A stretch of DNA of 64,000 bases from Silene conica (Eukaryota > Streptophyta > Magnoliopsida > Caryophyllales > Caryophyllaceae). The stretch is taken from contig CM055313.2 in assembly GCA_029255685.2 (NCBI GenBank), positions 55,281,579 through 55,345,578 on the forward strand, given 5' to 3'. This document shows positions 47,496 to 61,100 of this stretch, piece by piece; position 1 is the stretch's first letter; every line of letters begins with the position of its first letter. Below the pieces are notes generated by a model that saw only the letters and a program-made list of their open reading frames with translations, ran no database searches and was not told the DNA's origin. Position numbers and translations under genes: made by a program.

Positions 47496-47616
47496 GTCTT
47501 CCCCCCTTAAAATGAACTTCGTCCCGAAGTTCAAACTCACTTAGGTGACAACCAATCCTTCGCAAGCGAACTTGGAACACAACATATTAACCAAAACACA
47601 GAAATGTTACTTTCGT

Positions 47617-48224
47617 CAAGCATTTTGATAAATTGACATAAACCCTCGTATAACACCATAAGTGCGAAGTAGATGGACAAAATATATACAAACCTTATAA
47701 TATCCCTTATCTTCCCACAAAGATCTGTCGCGGGTAGCTTCCAACCAATTAAGTACATAAACACCGCAATCATGCCTTCGCCACCATTAACAAGCAGAAA
47801 ATCTAATTAGAAAAATGTCAACTTCTGATGTCATCTGGATGGGGCAAAGAGAATAAAATCGTTACACTTACACATTTAGTTGTTGAGGGCCAGGAAAATG
47901 TGTGAATTCAACTAGAGGGACACCTGCAAAATGTTTGTACCCATTGGATCGGCATAAAATCTCGACGACATTACGTACCTACAAAACAAAAAAAACAAAA
48001 AAGATTGACTGTATACGTTTACATCTAAAATTTCAACGGACACCTGTTCAAAAATGATATAGTATAATGATATGTACCACTTCTGCAACAACATCCACGT
48101 CCGCTTGACTATCCTTAGTACGTAGTGAGTTCAGAATATAATTCTGCTTCATATCCAAATTACAAACACAAAGGAACCAGTGCTCTTTTTCGATGATGGG
48201 TATAAACATCTGAAAACACAAAAT
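47617..48224 (-). pseudogene. Ulp1-like protease pseudogene, catalytic block (three exons)
   Basis: Minus strand. Exon 48078-48209 encodes 44 residues with IPIIEKEHWFLCVCNLDM (catalytic His before Trp, then Asp) after a TTTTCAG acceptor. Exon 47872-47978 ends GPQQLNV and joins in phase to exon 47694-47775, giving the nucleophile motif HDCGVYVLNWLE. The spacing His-Asp-(Gln)-Cys is that of Ulp1/SENP cysteine proteases (C48), which remove SUMO; plants also carry many Ulp1 domains inside transposons, so a host role is not certain. All three exons are open here. The next intron contains D and composite A. Confidence 0.82.
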
Positions 48225-48963
48225 GATATACTACTAAGAACGGTAAAGTCAAAAAAATAAAACAAAAAAAAACTCTAAACGCTCTCTAGCATGGCGAACT
48301 GAAGGAGATTTGACGGCTGAAGTTGGAGAAGACAACCTGTGCATATGGCTATGGAAAGCTCTCCTTCCCTACTGCGCAATATCACCAATAGGAAAACCAT
48401 GACAAGTAAGGAGCGTATGACGAAGAATGCTGAGAATTTTAGACCAGAACCTAACGTTGCAAATAATTATGGGAGCATGATGAATATTGTAGGAGTTGCT
48501 CCATATGATTTGACTGCATCCCCGTGTATTGAGAATGAACAACAGACTGTCACCAATGCTAATCTGGGAACGCAGGGTAATGAAGATACCTCTATGGATG
48601 AATGGTTTGATCACCTTGGAAAGAAAATTGTTACCATAATAAAGGATGAGGATGATATCGTGGAAATTAAAGTAGAGGATGTCCAGGAGGAGTTGGAATT
48701 TTGGAAGTTTGCAGTCTATGGCTTTGTTATTGGCACGAATCCTCTATCGCCTGTCTTTGAAAGATACCTTCATCGTATATGGAGACACCATAAGATTGAA
48801 TCTATCTCCTTCTTGCCTAATGGAGTGTTTATTGTAAGATTTCAAACACAAGCCATGCAAGAAGATGTTTTGGAGGTAGGCATCCATATGTTTGATAGCA
48901 AACCTGTTATCATTAAGAGATGGCTGCCGGAATTTGATCTAGAAAAAGAGGATGTGAAAAAAG

Positions 48964-50271
48964 TGTAACACCCCCATTTATTTAAGAGCCTTTAGCAAGA
49001 CATTCTCAAATAAATAGAGCTGTTACCATCTCGGAATGTCTGAGGTAGTGAATAACAAAGTAAAACAACCAAAGTACTTTATAAAAGCTGATAAAATTTA
49101 AACTTGGTTATTACAGTTACTACATAACAGAAAAGAAAATACAACTGATGACTGCTCTAGATGTGATATAATTCTCGGTCGGTCCAAAGTACGCATCTCA
49201 CATTCCTGCCCCAGCTCCTAGCTCATCTGTCTCTGACCTGCAGAATCTACTCCCCATTCCGGATCATCGTAGGTGTACACGAATACACTGTCAACCTCGC
49301 GGTTGAGTAGGGTAACACAATAATTATAATGCAACAATTATGATATGAAAATGCAATGATATGCTCGAGCTCAATCTCAATCTCAATTCTCAATCTCAAA
49401 CTCATACCCTTGCACCAAGCCATATCGAACCTCCCGGCAGACTATAATCGGTCGTCACCGAACACCAGCTCAATTGCTGATAAGACACCAGGCCTGGTCT
49501 GCAGAACCACCCTGGGCTTTATATCAGAACAATATCTGACCATAACTTTCTCAGTAACCAATGCATATGCTATGCTCATGAATGCCACAATATAATTATT
49601 TAATCATGCTATCAAATACTGAAATACTCATGCCATTGCCAATAATCCAAAATCAATCCAACTAATATCATTCTTATATAATTCATGCTTGCATCCATCA
49701 CATACAAGGTAACATCCTTTCATAACACATCACAGAGTAAACATCCATTCATATCACTTCATAAAGTATAGTGTCAGTGTATCCTCCCTGGATAGCAATA
49801 TAGTCCAAAAACAAGCCAGCGAGTAAACAGAACAATGCCACTTCCAAAATCGTCACCTAACAATATAATATACGTAATTACTACTAATATAACTACGTAA
49901 AAAAATATAATATATTAATTATTCAAATTAACGATTTAAATCATATATTACGCATAACGATATCTTATTAAACACGACTACTTCAATTAACGTAACCAAC
50001 CCGACCTTATTACTTTTATAACTAATTTCAATTGAATAAACAAACATAGAAAATATATAATCAACTATCGATAACCGTCACATTCTTGTATAATAAAATT
50101 TACAATTTAATAAATAAATGTCATGAACAAAATTATTAATAGTAACATGTCGACACTAACAATATTATGAAAATAATATGTTAATAATAACCATCAAATA
50201 ATTACATTTATAAATACTAATAACTTATACTAATAATACTACTAACAATAATAACAACATTAGTAGTAGTA

Positions 50272-50318
<47 letters not shown>

Positions 50319-50422
50319 TCACAAACAATGACACAACAAAGAATACTAATATAATAATAATAATGATATACAATAGTAAAAATAAGACAAATGCACCAAC
50401 AGCAATATGAACGAGTAATAAT

Positions 50423-50494
<72 letters not shown>

Positions 50495-51802
50495 CAATGA
50501 TCATAATCTAATGATACTAAAAGCAATATGTACAACCAGCCCCACAGACCACGAAACATTAGCTGAAAATACCGAACAACACAAACAGACCTCGACACTA
50601 ACAGCCCCTCTAAACGACCCTCATCGACCACCTTTTTGCCGCTTGTACCACCACCACACCACTGTGGCTTCCACCCTTGCACCATGATGAACCCACTGAC
50701 ACTAACCACAACCCCTCACATGACCATACTAGCCCTCGAAAATAGTGACAAAAACACCCTGCTCACAAACAAATTTACCGCAACCGATAGAAACCCGTTT
50801 TGCTCTCCCTGAAAATCCCGTTCCAGCCACCACTATCACCACCCTATCCACCACCTGACACTACCCTCGACACCACTCACACCTCACGACCCTATTGGTG
50901 GTAACCACCAGACCTCGACACCCCTACAACCACCTCAAATAGCCGCCACAAGAAGGCTTCACCACACGACCATGTACGCCCCTGTTCTCCTCTGTTTCCT
51001 CTGAAAAGTCGACATTAAACCGTCGGGTTCATGGTGCGGCCACCACACGACACCCCATAGCAACTCAAACCATCTACCCATATCGTATTTCGACTACCCA
51101 AGACTCGTATCAAGACACAACGGAAACAGTTCGATATAAAACAATAAAAAAAAACTCGAACAAAGTATTTTCGAAGGTCTGACTTACAGATAATGGTGAG
51201 CGATGAAGATGATGACAAAGTGACTGATCTCCCTAGTCCTTCCTCAATCCCACGCCTCTCTTTCTGAATTAGGGTTTTTGGTTTTTTTTTCAATTAGGGA
51301 AGTGTATGAGGGGTGTGATATGTCCTGTAACAGTATAGGTAAGGTAGGGTTTGATATTATTTTGTTTGCTCCGTTTCCCTCACCCTAGACCCGAGTCCAA
51401 CACGCATCTCAAGACACTTACACGCCGTTCTCGACTCACCACTTAAAATTACGAGTCCATACATAAAATTATTAGGATTTACGTAAAAATATATATATAA
51501 TTAGGATTTAAATACCTTTACGACTTAAATAATAAAACCAGTATAGATGAGAAATAAATAGAAAATAAGAAATATATTTAATTATAATTATATTATCAAA
51601 ATTAAAGAAAATACGAACGAATGTCATTTTATGGAATAATTATTTGTTTTAAAATCATTATGAAATACGAAATAATCGTAGAAATACGATTTATAAAATA
51701 ATAACAATTTACGTAAAATACTTTATAAACATTCCATTCGAAATATTTGTATGAAACATGGTTTGACTGCCGTTGACCGAGGCTAAAATACGGGGTATTA
51801 CA
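48964..51802 (-). repeat. E: 3' LTR
   Basis: 2839 bp, TGTAACACCC to GGGGTATTACA on the plus strand. Contains two (TAA)n tracts at about 50270-50320 and 50432-50493, which produce spurious poly-Leu and poly-Asn frames. Confidence 0.92.
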
Positions 51803-54753
51803 GTCTTCCCTCCTCAAAATGAACTTCGTCCCGAAGTTCGCCATCCCGTAACGATAAGGAAACACATAAAAACATGAAACGATCACAAGTAGCATTTATA
51901 CGAGTACCCAAAAAGTGAAATGTTACATTCTATCCCACTTAAGAGACTTTGTCCACAAAGTTTAACATACAACAGTAAAACATGACACTTAAAGAACCAC
52001 AATATATCATATAACAGAAGTAAAGTATAGTCAAACAATCACGACATACCAATTAGCCATGTCATAACAACTAGGCATATCAAGATTTTACAATCCTATC
52101 CTCCTTAAGACATGGTTACGTCCCTGTAACCCCATTACAAAATTTTACATCCAATGCTCAAGAAGATCACTGAAACCATAGTCACAATTCATCTAATAAG
52201 TTAATTACCCTATACTGGGCAACTAGCGTCCGACTTTTCAAGCAACAACATATACTTTTCAATTTCATGCTACGCAGTTAAAACAAAGTCAGGTAACACA
52301 CTTATATACTCTTGAAATTTTAAGACAAACTTAACATATTTATATCGATGTAAACAATCAATAACTCAAAATTCATAAATGACAAATTAAAACATTCTAT
52401 GCTCATAATCATATTATAGAAGCAAAAGTATATTCTAGAAAAGGCATAAAGCAAAATTTAACCATTATAATTAAACATGGAGCATTGACTTATCTCGCGA
52501 GATATACACCAATCTTAGACTAGCAAGACAACTTAGCAATTCCAGATATAAATGGCTTAAAAAAAATCATTTAGGTACCCTTCTCATCTATTCACATTAC
52601 ATCATTTGTCATAAAAACTAGTAAATATGACTTGCGAAATAAGAGGTTTATATCTTGCGGAACAATTTCATATTCAAGCATAATTTCATAAACACATAGT
52701 TACAGATTTTGTCAGGTTGCAAAACAATTACCAGAGTTATCAATCATCGGCTTTATCATGGATTATCACCCTGAAAACATTTTGAAATTTTCTGACAATG
52801 AAGTTGTAATTAATGACAATTTATAAACACGAATCAACTGACAATGTTACAAGCTACAGATCGAAAGCTAGACTAGCACTTCCCATAATTCACATATCAA
52901 CCAGATTACTAATTCAATACATTGTGATCAGATTTAAACATAACAATATGTAGTTCACCTTGTGGCATAACAATAGTGTCGGTATAAATAAAACTACCTT
53001 TATATAAAACTCACCAATAATAATTAAGGTTATATTATTATATAACAAAGTTCACATCCATATCATATGTCTATTGTTCATGCTACTAATGTCATATCAG
53101 AATATTACATGGTTACATCACATAATTCATATTTGATGAAACTTTTATATTGAAAACTTACATAACTTACATTTTCAACAATCATACATCACGCTGCAAC
53201 ATCCAAAAATCATAATTAAATAACCGCTTAGCTATCTTGCAAACTATTATAGTTTTTAGAAAAAATATAAGGAATTAAATAATCATGGGAAAATGAATCA
53301 ATTCCAAAGCTTAAGAGAATTATTTATAACAAATTTTACAACTCAGTTGGTCTGAACAAAACTTTTCAGCAAATAAACAGAAAATTGGGCAACTTGTAAA
53401 AATCACTATTAATTAACGACTCATTAAGATTTTACGTGGCTTATCATTTTGAAACATGAATGAATATTCTAAACAGTGGAGTTGGAATTATGCATAAACA
53501 ATAAATACGGTTTAAATGGTGTCATTTGCAAAAACATGGGTCAAAACAGAACTGTGCAGTAACAATCTGACCACTGTCGACTAAGATATTTATTTCTCTC
53601 AAACTATAATTCGTATTAACATGAAACCAAAAGCACTCTAAAGCTAAATCAGAAGGTTATCACACACAAAATTTTCACATTCATATAAAGAACACATTTT
53701 AAACAGCAGCCCGTACAATCAAGGTAATATCCAGGAATTTATTAAAACTTTTGGTTCTTTTAAAATTACTACACATTATCACACAATCATACTTTCTCCA
53801 AAACATGTTGACATATCATTGAAGCATTGAAATCACATTGCACCATATTAACATGTAATTGCCATCTAAATCAAAACGGTAAAGATTACGAAATCGCAAA
53901 TAAAATCAACTAAATAACTCAATCATCATGCATGTATAGGCAATGCAGTAGTTTCTATCCTCGTAACAATCACAATTTATTTAAGTACGTAAATATATCC
54001 TAGAAGTCACTAAGATGCCACTTATCAGCAACTCATTACACATATCATTTTACTATATCTCTACCTACGGGTTCAGGGATCATATAGCCGCATGCATATC
54101 ACCAGACATGGATTAATATAGCATACAAATCTGATCATTCTTATTCAAATACCAAACAATATATTACATAATTGCGATAGTCATTTAATAACCAGATATC
54201 ATATAGACATTTCGAATCAACAAAATCATATGATCATATCACTCCAAATTATTGTTCAATAAATATACAACCATTCTCTGCAAATTTCAATTCAATCATT
54301 CAGATCAACCAGCATTTCAAGATCAGTCGTATACTTCTAATGCACATCATCATACAAGTCAAGCTTATGTTTCAAAGTCACATTCCAATTTTCATGTTCC
54401 CAATACTTAGAAGTCATATATATCAACCAACATTCAATATCATTATCATGCTTCACAATACAGATCATCAACCATATTTCACATCATAACTTACCTCATT
54501 TCTTTTCTGCGGAAACGTTAGTACAATATGCAAGGTCTAACTTTTTATTTTATTCTACCCACTCTCTGCATCACTCAAGGGTTACCAGGTTACACTGAAA
54601 GGGTCAGTGGCTTGGTTTGAGGGGGGCCCTAACTCATCCCAATCCTGGGGCTCCTAATAGTTATTAACCTGGGGTTCATTTTATTAGACTCTTCCTACGT
54701 TCATTATTACTCACTTGTTTTAGGCCTGAGAATCGTTCGCTCTGATACCACTT
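51803..54753 (-). other. E: internal region without genes
   Basis: AT-rich, no open frame or recognisable protein on either strand. The polypurine/hairpin module is at 51803-51842 and the primer site at about 54738-54751 (CGCTCTGATACCA, tRNA-Met type). Confidence 0.85.
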
Positions 54754-56068
54754 TGTAACACCCCCATTTATTTAAGAGCCTTTAGCAAGACATTCTCAAA
54801 TAAATAGAGCTGTTACCATCTCAGAATGTCCGAGGTAGTGAATAACAAAGTAAAACAACCAAAGTACTTTATAAAAACTGATAAAATTTAAACTTGGTTA
54901 TTACAGTTACTACATAACAGAAAAGAAAATACAACTGATGACAGCTCTAGATGTGATATAATTCTAGGTCGGTCCAAAGTACGCATCTCACATTCCTGCC
55001 CCAGCTCCTAGCTCATCTGTCTCTGACCTGCAGAATCTACTCCCCATTCCGGATCATCGTAGGTGTACACGAATACACTGTCAACCTCGCGGTTGAGTAG
55101 GGTAACACAATAATTATAATGCAACAATTATGATATGCAAATGCAATGATATGCTCGAGCTCAATCTCAATCTCAATTCTCAATCTCAAACTCATACCCT
55201 TGCACCAAGCCATACCGAACCTCCCGGCAGACTATAATCGGTCGTCACCGAACACCAGCTCAATAGCTGATAAGACACCAGGCCTGGTCTGCAGAACCAC
55301 CATGGGCTTTATATCAGAACAATATCTGACCATAACTTTCTCAGTAACCAATGCATATGCTATGCTCATGAATGCCACAATATAATTATTTAATCATGCT
55401 ATCAAATACTGAAATACTCATGCCATTGCCAATAATCCACAATCAATCCAACTAATATCATTTTTATATAATTCATGCTTGCATCCATCACATACAAGGT
55501 AACATTCTTTCATAACACATCACATAATAAACATCCATTCATATCACTTCATAAAGTATAGTGTCAGTGTATCCTACCTGGATAGCAATATAGTCCAAAA
55601 ACAAGCCAGCGAGTAAACAGAACAATGCCACTTCCAAAATCGTCACCTAACAATATAATATACGTAATTACTACTAATATAACTACGTAAACAAATATAA
55701 TATATTAATTATTCAAATTAACGATTTAAATCATATATATTAATTATTCAAATATAACGATATCGTATTAAACATGACTACTTCAATTAACGTAACCAAC
55801 CCGACCTTATTACTTTTATAACTAATTTCAATTGAATAAACAAACATAGAAAATATATAATCAACTATCGATAACCGTCACATTCTTGTATAATAAAATT
55901 TACAATTTAATAAATAAATGTCATGAACAAAATTATTAATAGTGACATGTCGACACTAACAATATTATGAAAATAATATGTTAATAATAAACATCAAATA
56001 ATTACATTTATAAATACTAATAACTTATACTAATAATACTACTAACAATAATAACAACATTAGTAGTA

Positions 56069-56120
<52 letters not shown>

Positions 56121-56231
56121 GAGTTCACAAACAATGACACAACAAAGAATACTAATATAATAATAATAATGATATACAATAGTAAAAATAAGACAAATGC
56201 ACCAACAGCAATATGAACAACGAGTAATAAT

Positions 56232-56288
<57 letters not shown>

Positions 56289-57595
56289 CAATGATCATAA
56301 TACTAATGATACTAAAAGCAATATGTACAACCAGCCCCACAGACCACGAAACATTAGCTGAAAATACCGAACAACACAAACAGACCTCGACACTAACAGC
56401 CCCTCTAAACGACCCTCATCGACCACCTTTTTGCCGCTTGTACCACCACCACACCACTGTGGTTTCCACCCTTGCACCATGATGAACCCACTGACACTAA
56501 CCACAACCCCTCACATCACCATACTAGCCCTCGAAACCAGTGACAAAACACCCTGCTCACAAACAAATTTAACGCAACCGATAGAAACCCGTTTTGCTCT
56601 CCCTGAAAATCCCGTTCCAGCCACCACTATCACCACCCTATCCACCACCTGACACTACCCTCGACACCACTCACACCCCACGACCCTATTGGTGGTAACC
56701 ACCAGACCTCGACACCCCTACAACCACCTCAAATAGCCGCCACAAGAAGGCTTCACCACACGACCATGTACGCCCCTGTTCTCCTCTGTTTCCTCTGAAA
56801 GTCGACATTAAATGGTCGGGTTCATGGTGCGGCCACCACACGACACCCCATAGGAACCCAAACCATCTACCCATATCGTATTTCGACTACCCAAGACTCG
56901 TATCAAGACACAACGGAAACAGTTCGATAAAAAACAATAAAAAAAAACTCGAACAAAGTATTTTCGAAGGTCTGACTTACAGATAATGGTGAGCGATGAA
57001 GATGATGACAAAGTGACTGATCTCCCTAGTCCTTCCTCAATCCCACGCCTCTCTTTCTGAATTAGGGTTTTTGGTTTTTTTTTTCAATTAGGGAAGTGTA
57101 TGAGGGGTGTGATATGTCCTGTAACAGTATAGGTAAGGTAGGGTTTGATATTATTTTGTTTGCTCCGTTTCCCTCACCCTAGACCCGAGTCCAACACGCA
57201 TCTCAAGACACTTACACGCCGTTCTCGACTCACCACTTAAAATTACGAGTCCATACATAAAATTATTAGGATTTACGTAAAAATATATATAAAATTAGGA
57301 TTTAAATACCTTTACGACTTAAATAATAAAACCAGTATAGATGAGAAATAAATAGAAAATAAGAAATATATTTAATTATAATATATTATCAAAATTAAAG
57401 AAAATACGAACGAATGTCATTTTATGGAATAATTATTTGTTTTAAAATCATTATGAAATACGAAATAATCGTAGAAATACGATTTATAAAATAATAACAA
57501 TTTACGTAAAATACTTTATAAACATTCCATTCGAAATATTTGTATGAAACATGGTTTGACTGCCGTTGACCGAGGCTAAAGTACGGGGTATTACA
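54754..57595 (-). repeat. E: 5' LTR
   Basis: 2842 bp, differing from the 3' LTR by scattered substitutions, a rearranged AT-rich stretch near 55735 and shorter (TAA)n tracts at about 56070-56120 and 56241-56287. Confidence 0.92.
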
Positions 57596-58174
57596 AACAG
57601 TCCCTACATGGATGAGATTACACAAACTACCATTGAAGTTTTGGGGTGCCAGCATTCCTAAAATAGCAAGCAAGGTAGGGAAATTCCTAAGGAAGGACCC
57701 TACTATTGAGGCAAAAACCAGAATTGGGTTTGCCAGGGTTCTGGTTGAGGTACAAGTAGATCAACAGTTGCCAAATAAGGTGCGTATTAAGGATGAAAAA
57801 GGAGCAGTGCTAGATATCATGGTGGAGTATGAGTGGACTCCTCACAGATGCAAAGAATGCCAAGGCATAGGGCATATTGCTCAGATGTGTAGGAAAAGCA
57901 TGGGAATTAGGAGTCAAAAACCAGTAGCTCCAAAGAAAGTGTGGAAAACGAAGGAACTATCAAGCATTCAGCCTGTCTCCAAAGAACAGCCTGTTCTAGA
58001 GATCATGACTTCACCTAAATCAACTGATCAGCAGCAGGAGACACAGACAGAGCCTCGTTTTGGTATGCTTCTAAATTTCAATCCAGAACAGCCAGGAAGT
58101 CCTTCCTTCAAGGCTGTTTTGACAGGGCATAAGAGTGCAGGAACTAGTAGACCTTCATGTCCAACCCTGGATCC

Positions 58175-61100
58175 ATGATTATAGGTCTATGGAATATTCG
58201 AGGTATGAATAATGTACAGAAACAGCGAGATATTAATAAGTTTATGTTAGCCAATAAAGTAGGTCTTTTTGCTTTATTTGAAACAAAAATAAAACCACAA
58301 AAACATCAGCAAGTTATGTCTATTTTTGAACATTGGAGCTTCAGTACTAATTCTCATACACACCCTGGAGGAAGAATATGGATAGGGTGGAATCATGTGG
58401 AGTTTCAGGTTACTTTCTTGGAGAATGACCCTCAATATATTCATATAAGTGCTACTCATATACCTAGTCAGAAAAGTTTTCAGTGTACAATGATTTATGC
58501 CTTCAATGGGATAACTGAAAGAGAGAGTCTTTGGGCAAACCTTACTAGACTGGCTGACAACATGACAGATGCTTGGGTGATTGGAGGGGATTTTAATTGT
58601 GTTATGCATCCTGAAGAAAGGTTAGGGGGTAGTTTTACTACTGCATAAGCTACTCCTTACCAATAGTGTATCTCCTATTGTGAACTGATGCAATGTCCTA
58701 CTGTGGGTGCCTACTACACATGGACCAATAAGCAATGCCCAGCTGATAGAGTATATTCTAAGTTGGATAGGGTCTTTGCTAATGAAGCTTGGGATAGTCT
58801 AATGCCTAATATGCAAGCTAATTTCCTGCCTGAAGGGGATTATGATCATAACCCATGCCTTCTTCAACCTGGTCAGACTTTGGAGCAAAGAAATAGGCCA
58901 TTTAAATTCTCAAACATGTGGTGCAGTGTCCCTGAGTTCCAAGAAGTGTTGCAGCAGCAATGGAGTACTGATAGATATGGGACCTCTCAATATCTACTGG
59001 CTCTGAAAATGAAAGCTTTGAAATTCCCTTTAAAGCAGCTTAATAAACTGAAGTTTACTGACATTGAGAGAACCACTGCTATGGCTCACAAAAAGTTACT
59101 AGAGTGCCAAACAGCTATCCTTCAGCACCCAGGGGATGTCAACTTGATACAGCAGGAGTATGAGGCTCATGGAAATTATAATACTCTCAAACATCAACTG
59201 CATCTGTTCTTGAGCCATAAAGAAAAAGCTCACAGGTTACAGAAGGGAGACCAGAATACTAAGTATTTTCATGGCCTGTTAAAGGCACGAAGGCGACAGA
59301 ACACAGTGTACCAGATTATGGATAGTGCAGGGGTTGTCCACAACACCCCAGATAATATTAAGGCTAGCTTCTTGGAGTTTTATACTGATCTGCTGGGCAC
59401 AAGCAAACCCACTACGCCAGTGGCCACTCAGATAGTACAGCAAGGTCCCCTTTGTACTGAAGCTCACTCTTTGATGCTGTTAGCTTCTGTATCCAAGGAG
59501 GAGATTAAAGAGGTCATGTTCAGTATCCCCAAGGATAAGGCCCCTGGGCCTACAAGCCAATTTTTTAAAGCTGCGGAGCACATCCAAGATGATGTATCAG
59601 ATGCTGTCACAGAATTTTTCAGGACCAAACAACTGCTCAAGCAATTGAATGCAACTAATATATCTCTTATTTCAAAGGTAACTAATCCTCAAACTGTTTC
59701 TCAGTTCAGACCTATATCATGTTGCAATGTCATCTACAAGGTCATCTCTAAGTTACTATGCAAGAGGCTGGCCTATGTCCTTCTAGATATTATTTCTCCC
59801 ACCCAAGGAGGTTTCATTCAGGGTAGAGGCATTATAGAAAACATCTTGATATGTCAGGATCTCATTAGGCTTCATGGCAGAAAGTCTGTGTCCCCTAGAT
59901 GCATGTTTAAGATTGACCTTCAGAAAGCTTATGATACCATTGAGTGGAGTTTCTTGTCCCAAATGATGAATGCGCTCAAGTTTCCACAGGAGTTCACAGA
60001 TCTAGTAATGGCATGTGTCACAATTGCATCCTTTTCTTTATGCCTGAATGGTGATACCTTTGGCTTCTTCAAGGGTCAAAGAGGATTGAGACAAGGAGAC
60101 CCCCTATCTCCTTTTTTGTTCACTATATGGATGGAATACTTATCAAGGCTGCTGCATCACACTACACAAGTTAATAAATTCAAATATCATCCACTCTGTA
60201 CTCCAATGAAACTATCTAGCCTGATGTTTGCAGATGATCTCCTCCTTTTTAGCAAAGGAGATATAGGATCCATTATGGTGATTTTAAGAACCTTTTCTAC
60301 CTTTTCAGCGGCTTCTGGGTTGAGAATGAGTCCTGGTAAGTCCAATGTTTACTTTAATGGATTTCTGGAGGCAGTGAAGGTAGATGTACTCCAAGTATCT
60401 GGATGTGTTGAAGGAATGCCCCCTTCAAATATTGGGAGTACCTATTAAGCCTACTAAGCTAAATGCCAAGGACTGTAGGCCAATCATTGAAAATATTATG
60501 GAAAGGATAAGGGTTATAGGGGCCAGGAAACTTTCCTATGCTGGTAGGTTGGTGCTAGTGAAATCAGTTCTTAAAACCTTGCACAACTACTGGGCCACCA
60601 TCTTCATCTTACCTGCTGCAGTGATTCAGAATATTGAAAGCCTTTGCAGGAACTTTTTATGGGATGGGGGTACTGAATATATAAGGAGTCCTCTAGTAGC
60701 CTGAGAAAAGAGTTGTAGACCAATCAAGGAAGGGGGCCTGCGGAAAAAAAATGACTCAGTGTGGAACAAAGCTGCCATAGGGAAACTGGCATGGTGGGTA
60801 GCATCTAAACCAGACCTGCTATGGGTTAGATGGGTGCATAACATCTACTTGACAGGGCAAACATGGACTGAATACAATCCTCCCATAGATGTGTCTTTGA
60901 CTTGGAAAAGGGTCTGTAAGATTAAAGAGTTGCTTCACTCTGTGCTCCCTGACTACACTACACAAACAAGCTACTCTATCAGCAGGGTGTATGATCTCAT
61001 TAGAGGTATACAACTCATTCAGCAATGAAGTTATCAGATATGGAATGATTGGACACTACCGAAACATTCATTTGTGGCCTAGATGTATCATCATAATGCC

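Larger units (their letters stand above)
43706..47611 (-). mobile_element. Element D: truncated gypsy chromovirus (Tekay/Del-like) (TSD TTCGT)
   Basis: Order on the plus strand: LTR (43706-44889), polypurine tract, chromodomain-integrase on the minus strand, a second LTR lacking about its first 70 bases (46391-47495), then 116 bases of internal sequence. TTCGT occurs at 43701-43705 and 47612-47616. Gag, protease and RT are missing. The right end is not an LTR end; it stops at GAAATGTTAC, which resembles the true terminus GGGTGTTACA. It sits in the same Ulp1 intron as A. Confidence 0.8.
48964..57595 (-). mobile_element. Element E: non-coding LTR retrotransposon (LARD-like)
   Basis: LTRs of about 2.84 kb (48964-51802 and 54754-57595) surround 2951 bases with no reading frame. 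A primer site at the right and a polypurine tract at the left fix the minus orientation. Flanks are AAAAG (48959-48963) and AACAG (57596-57600), a 5-bp duplication with one later change, since AACAG restores the LINE-2 frame. LTR starts (TGTAACACCCCCATTTATTT) and the polypurine/hairpin module match chromovirus D, its likely mobilising relative. Confidence 0.9.
48345..58178 (+). pseudogene. LINE-2 ORF1 (DUF4283 / CCHC), split by element E
   Basis: The first part, 48345-48963, ends in EFDLEKEDVKK; the second resumes at 57596 with VPTWMRLHKLPLKFWG. Together they give the DUF4283-type domain and a knuckle CKECQGIGHIAQMC (about 57852-57890). The in-frame start ATG is at 48345. The stop TGA at 58176 overlaps an ATG at 58175 that starts ORF2, as in LINE-1. 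Only E interrupts the frame. Confidence 0.87.

Noticed and set aside
50225-50709. Poly-Leu and poly-Asn/Tyr reading frames
   Set aside because: They are translations of (TAA)n microsatellites in the E LTR and recur at 56025-56379; no protein is supported.
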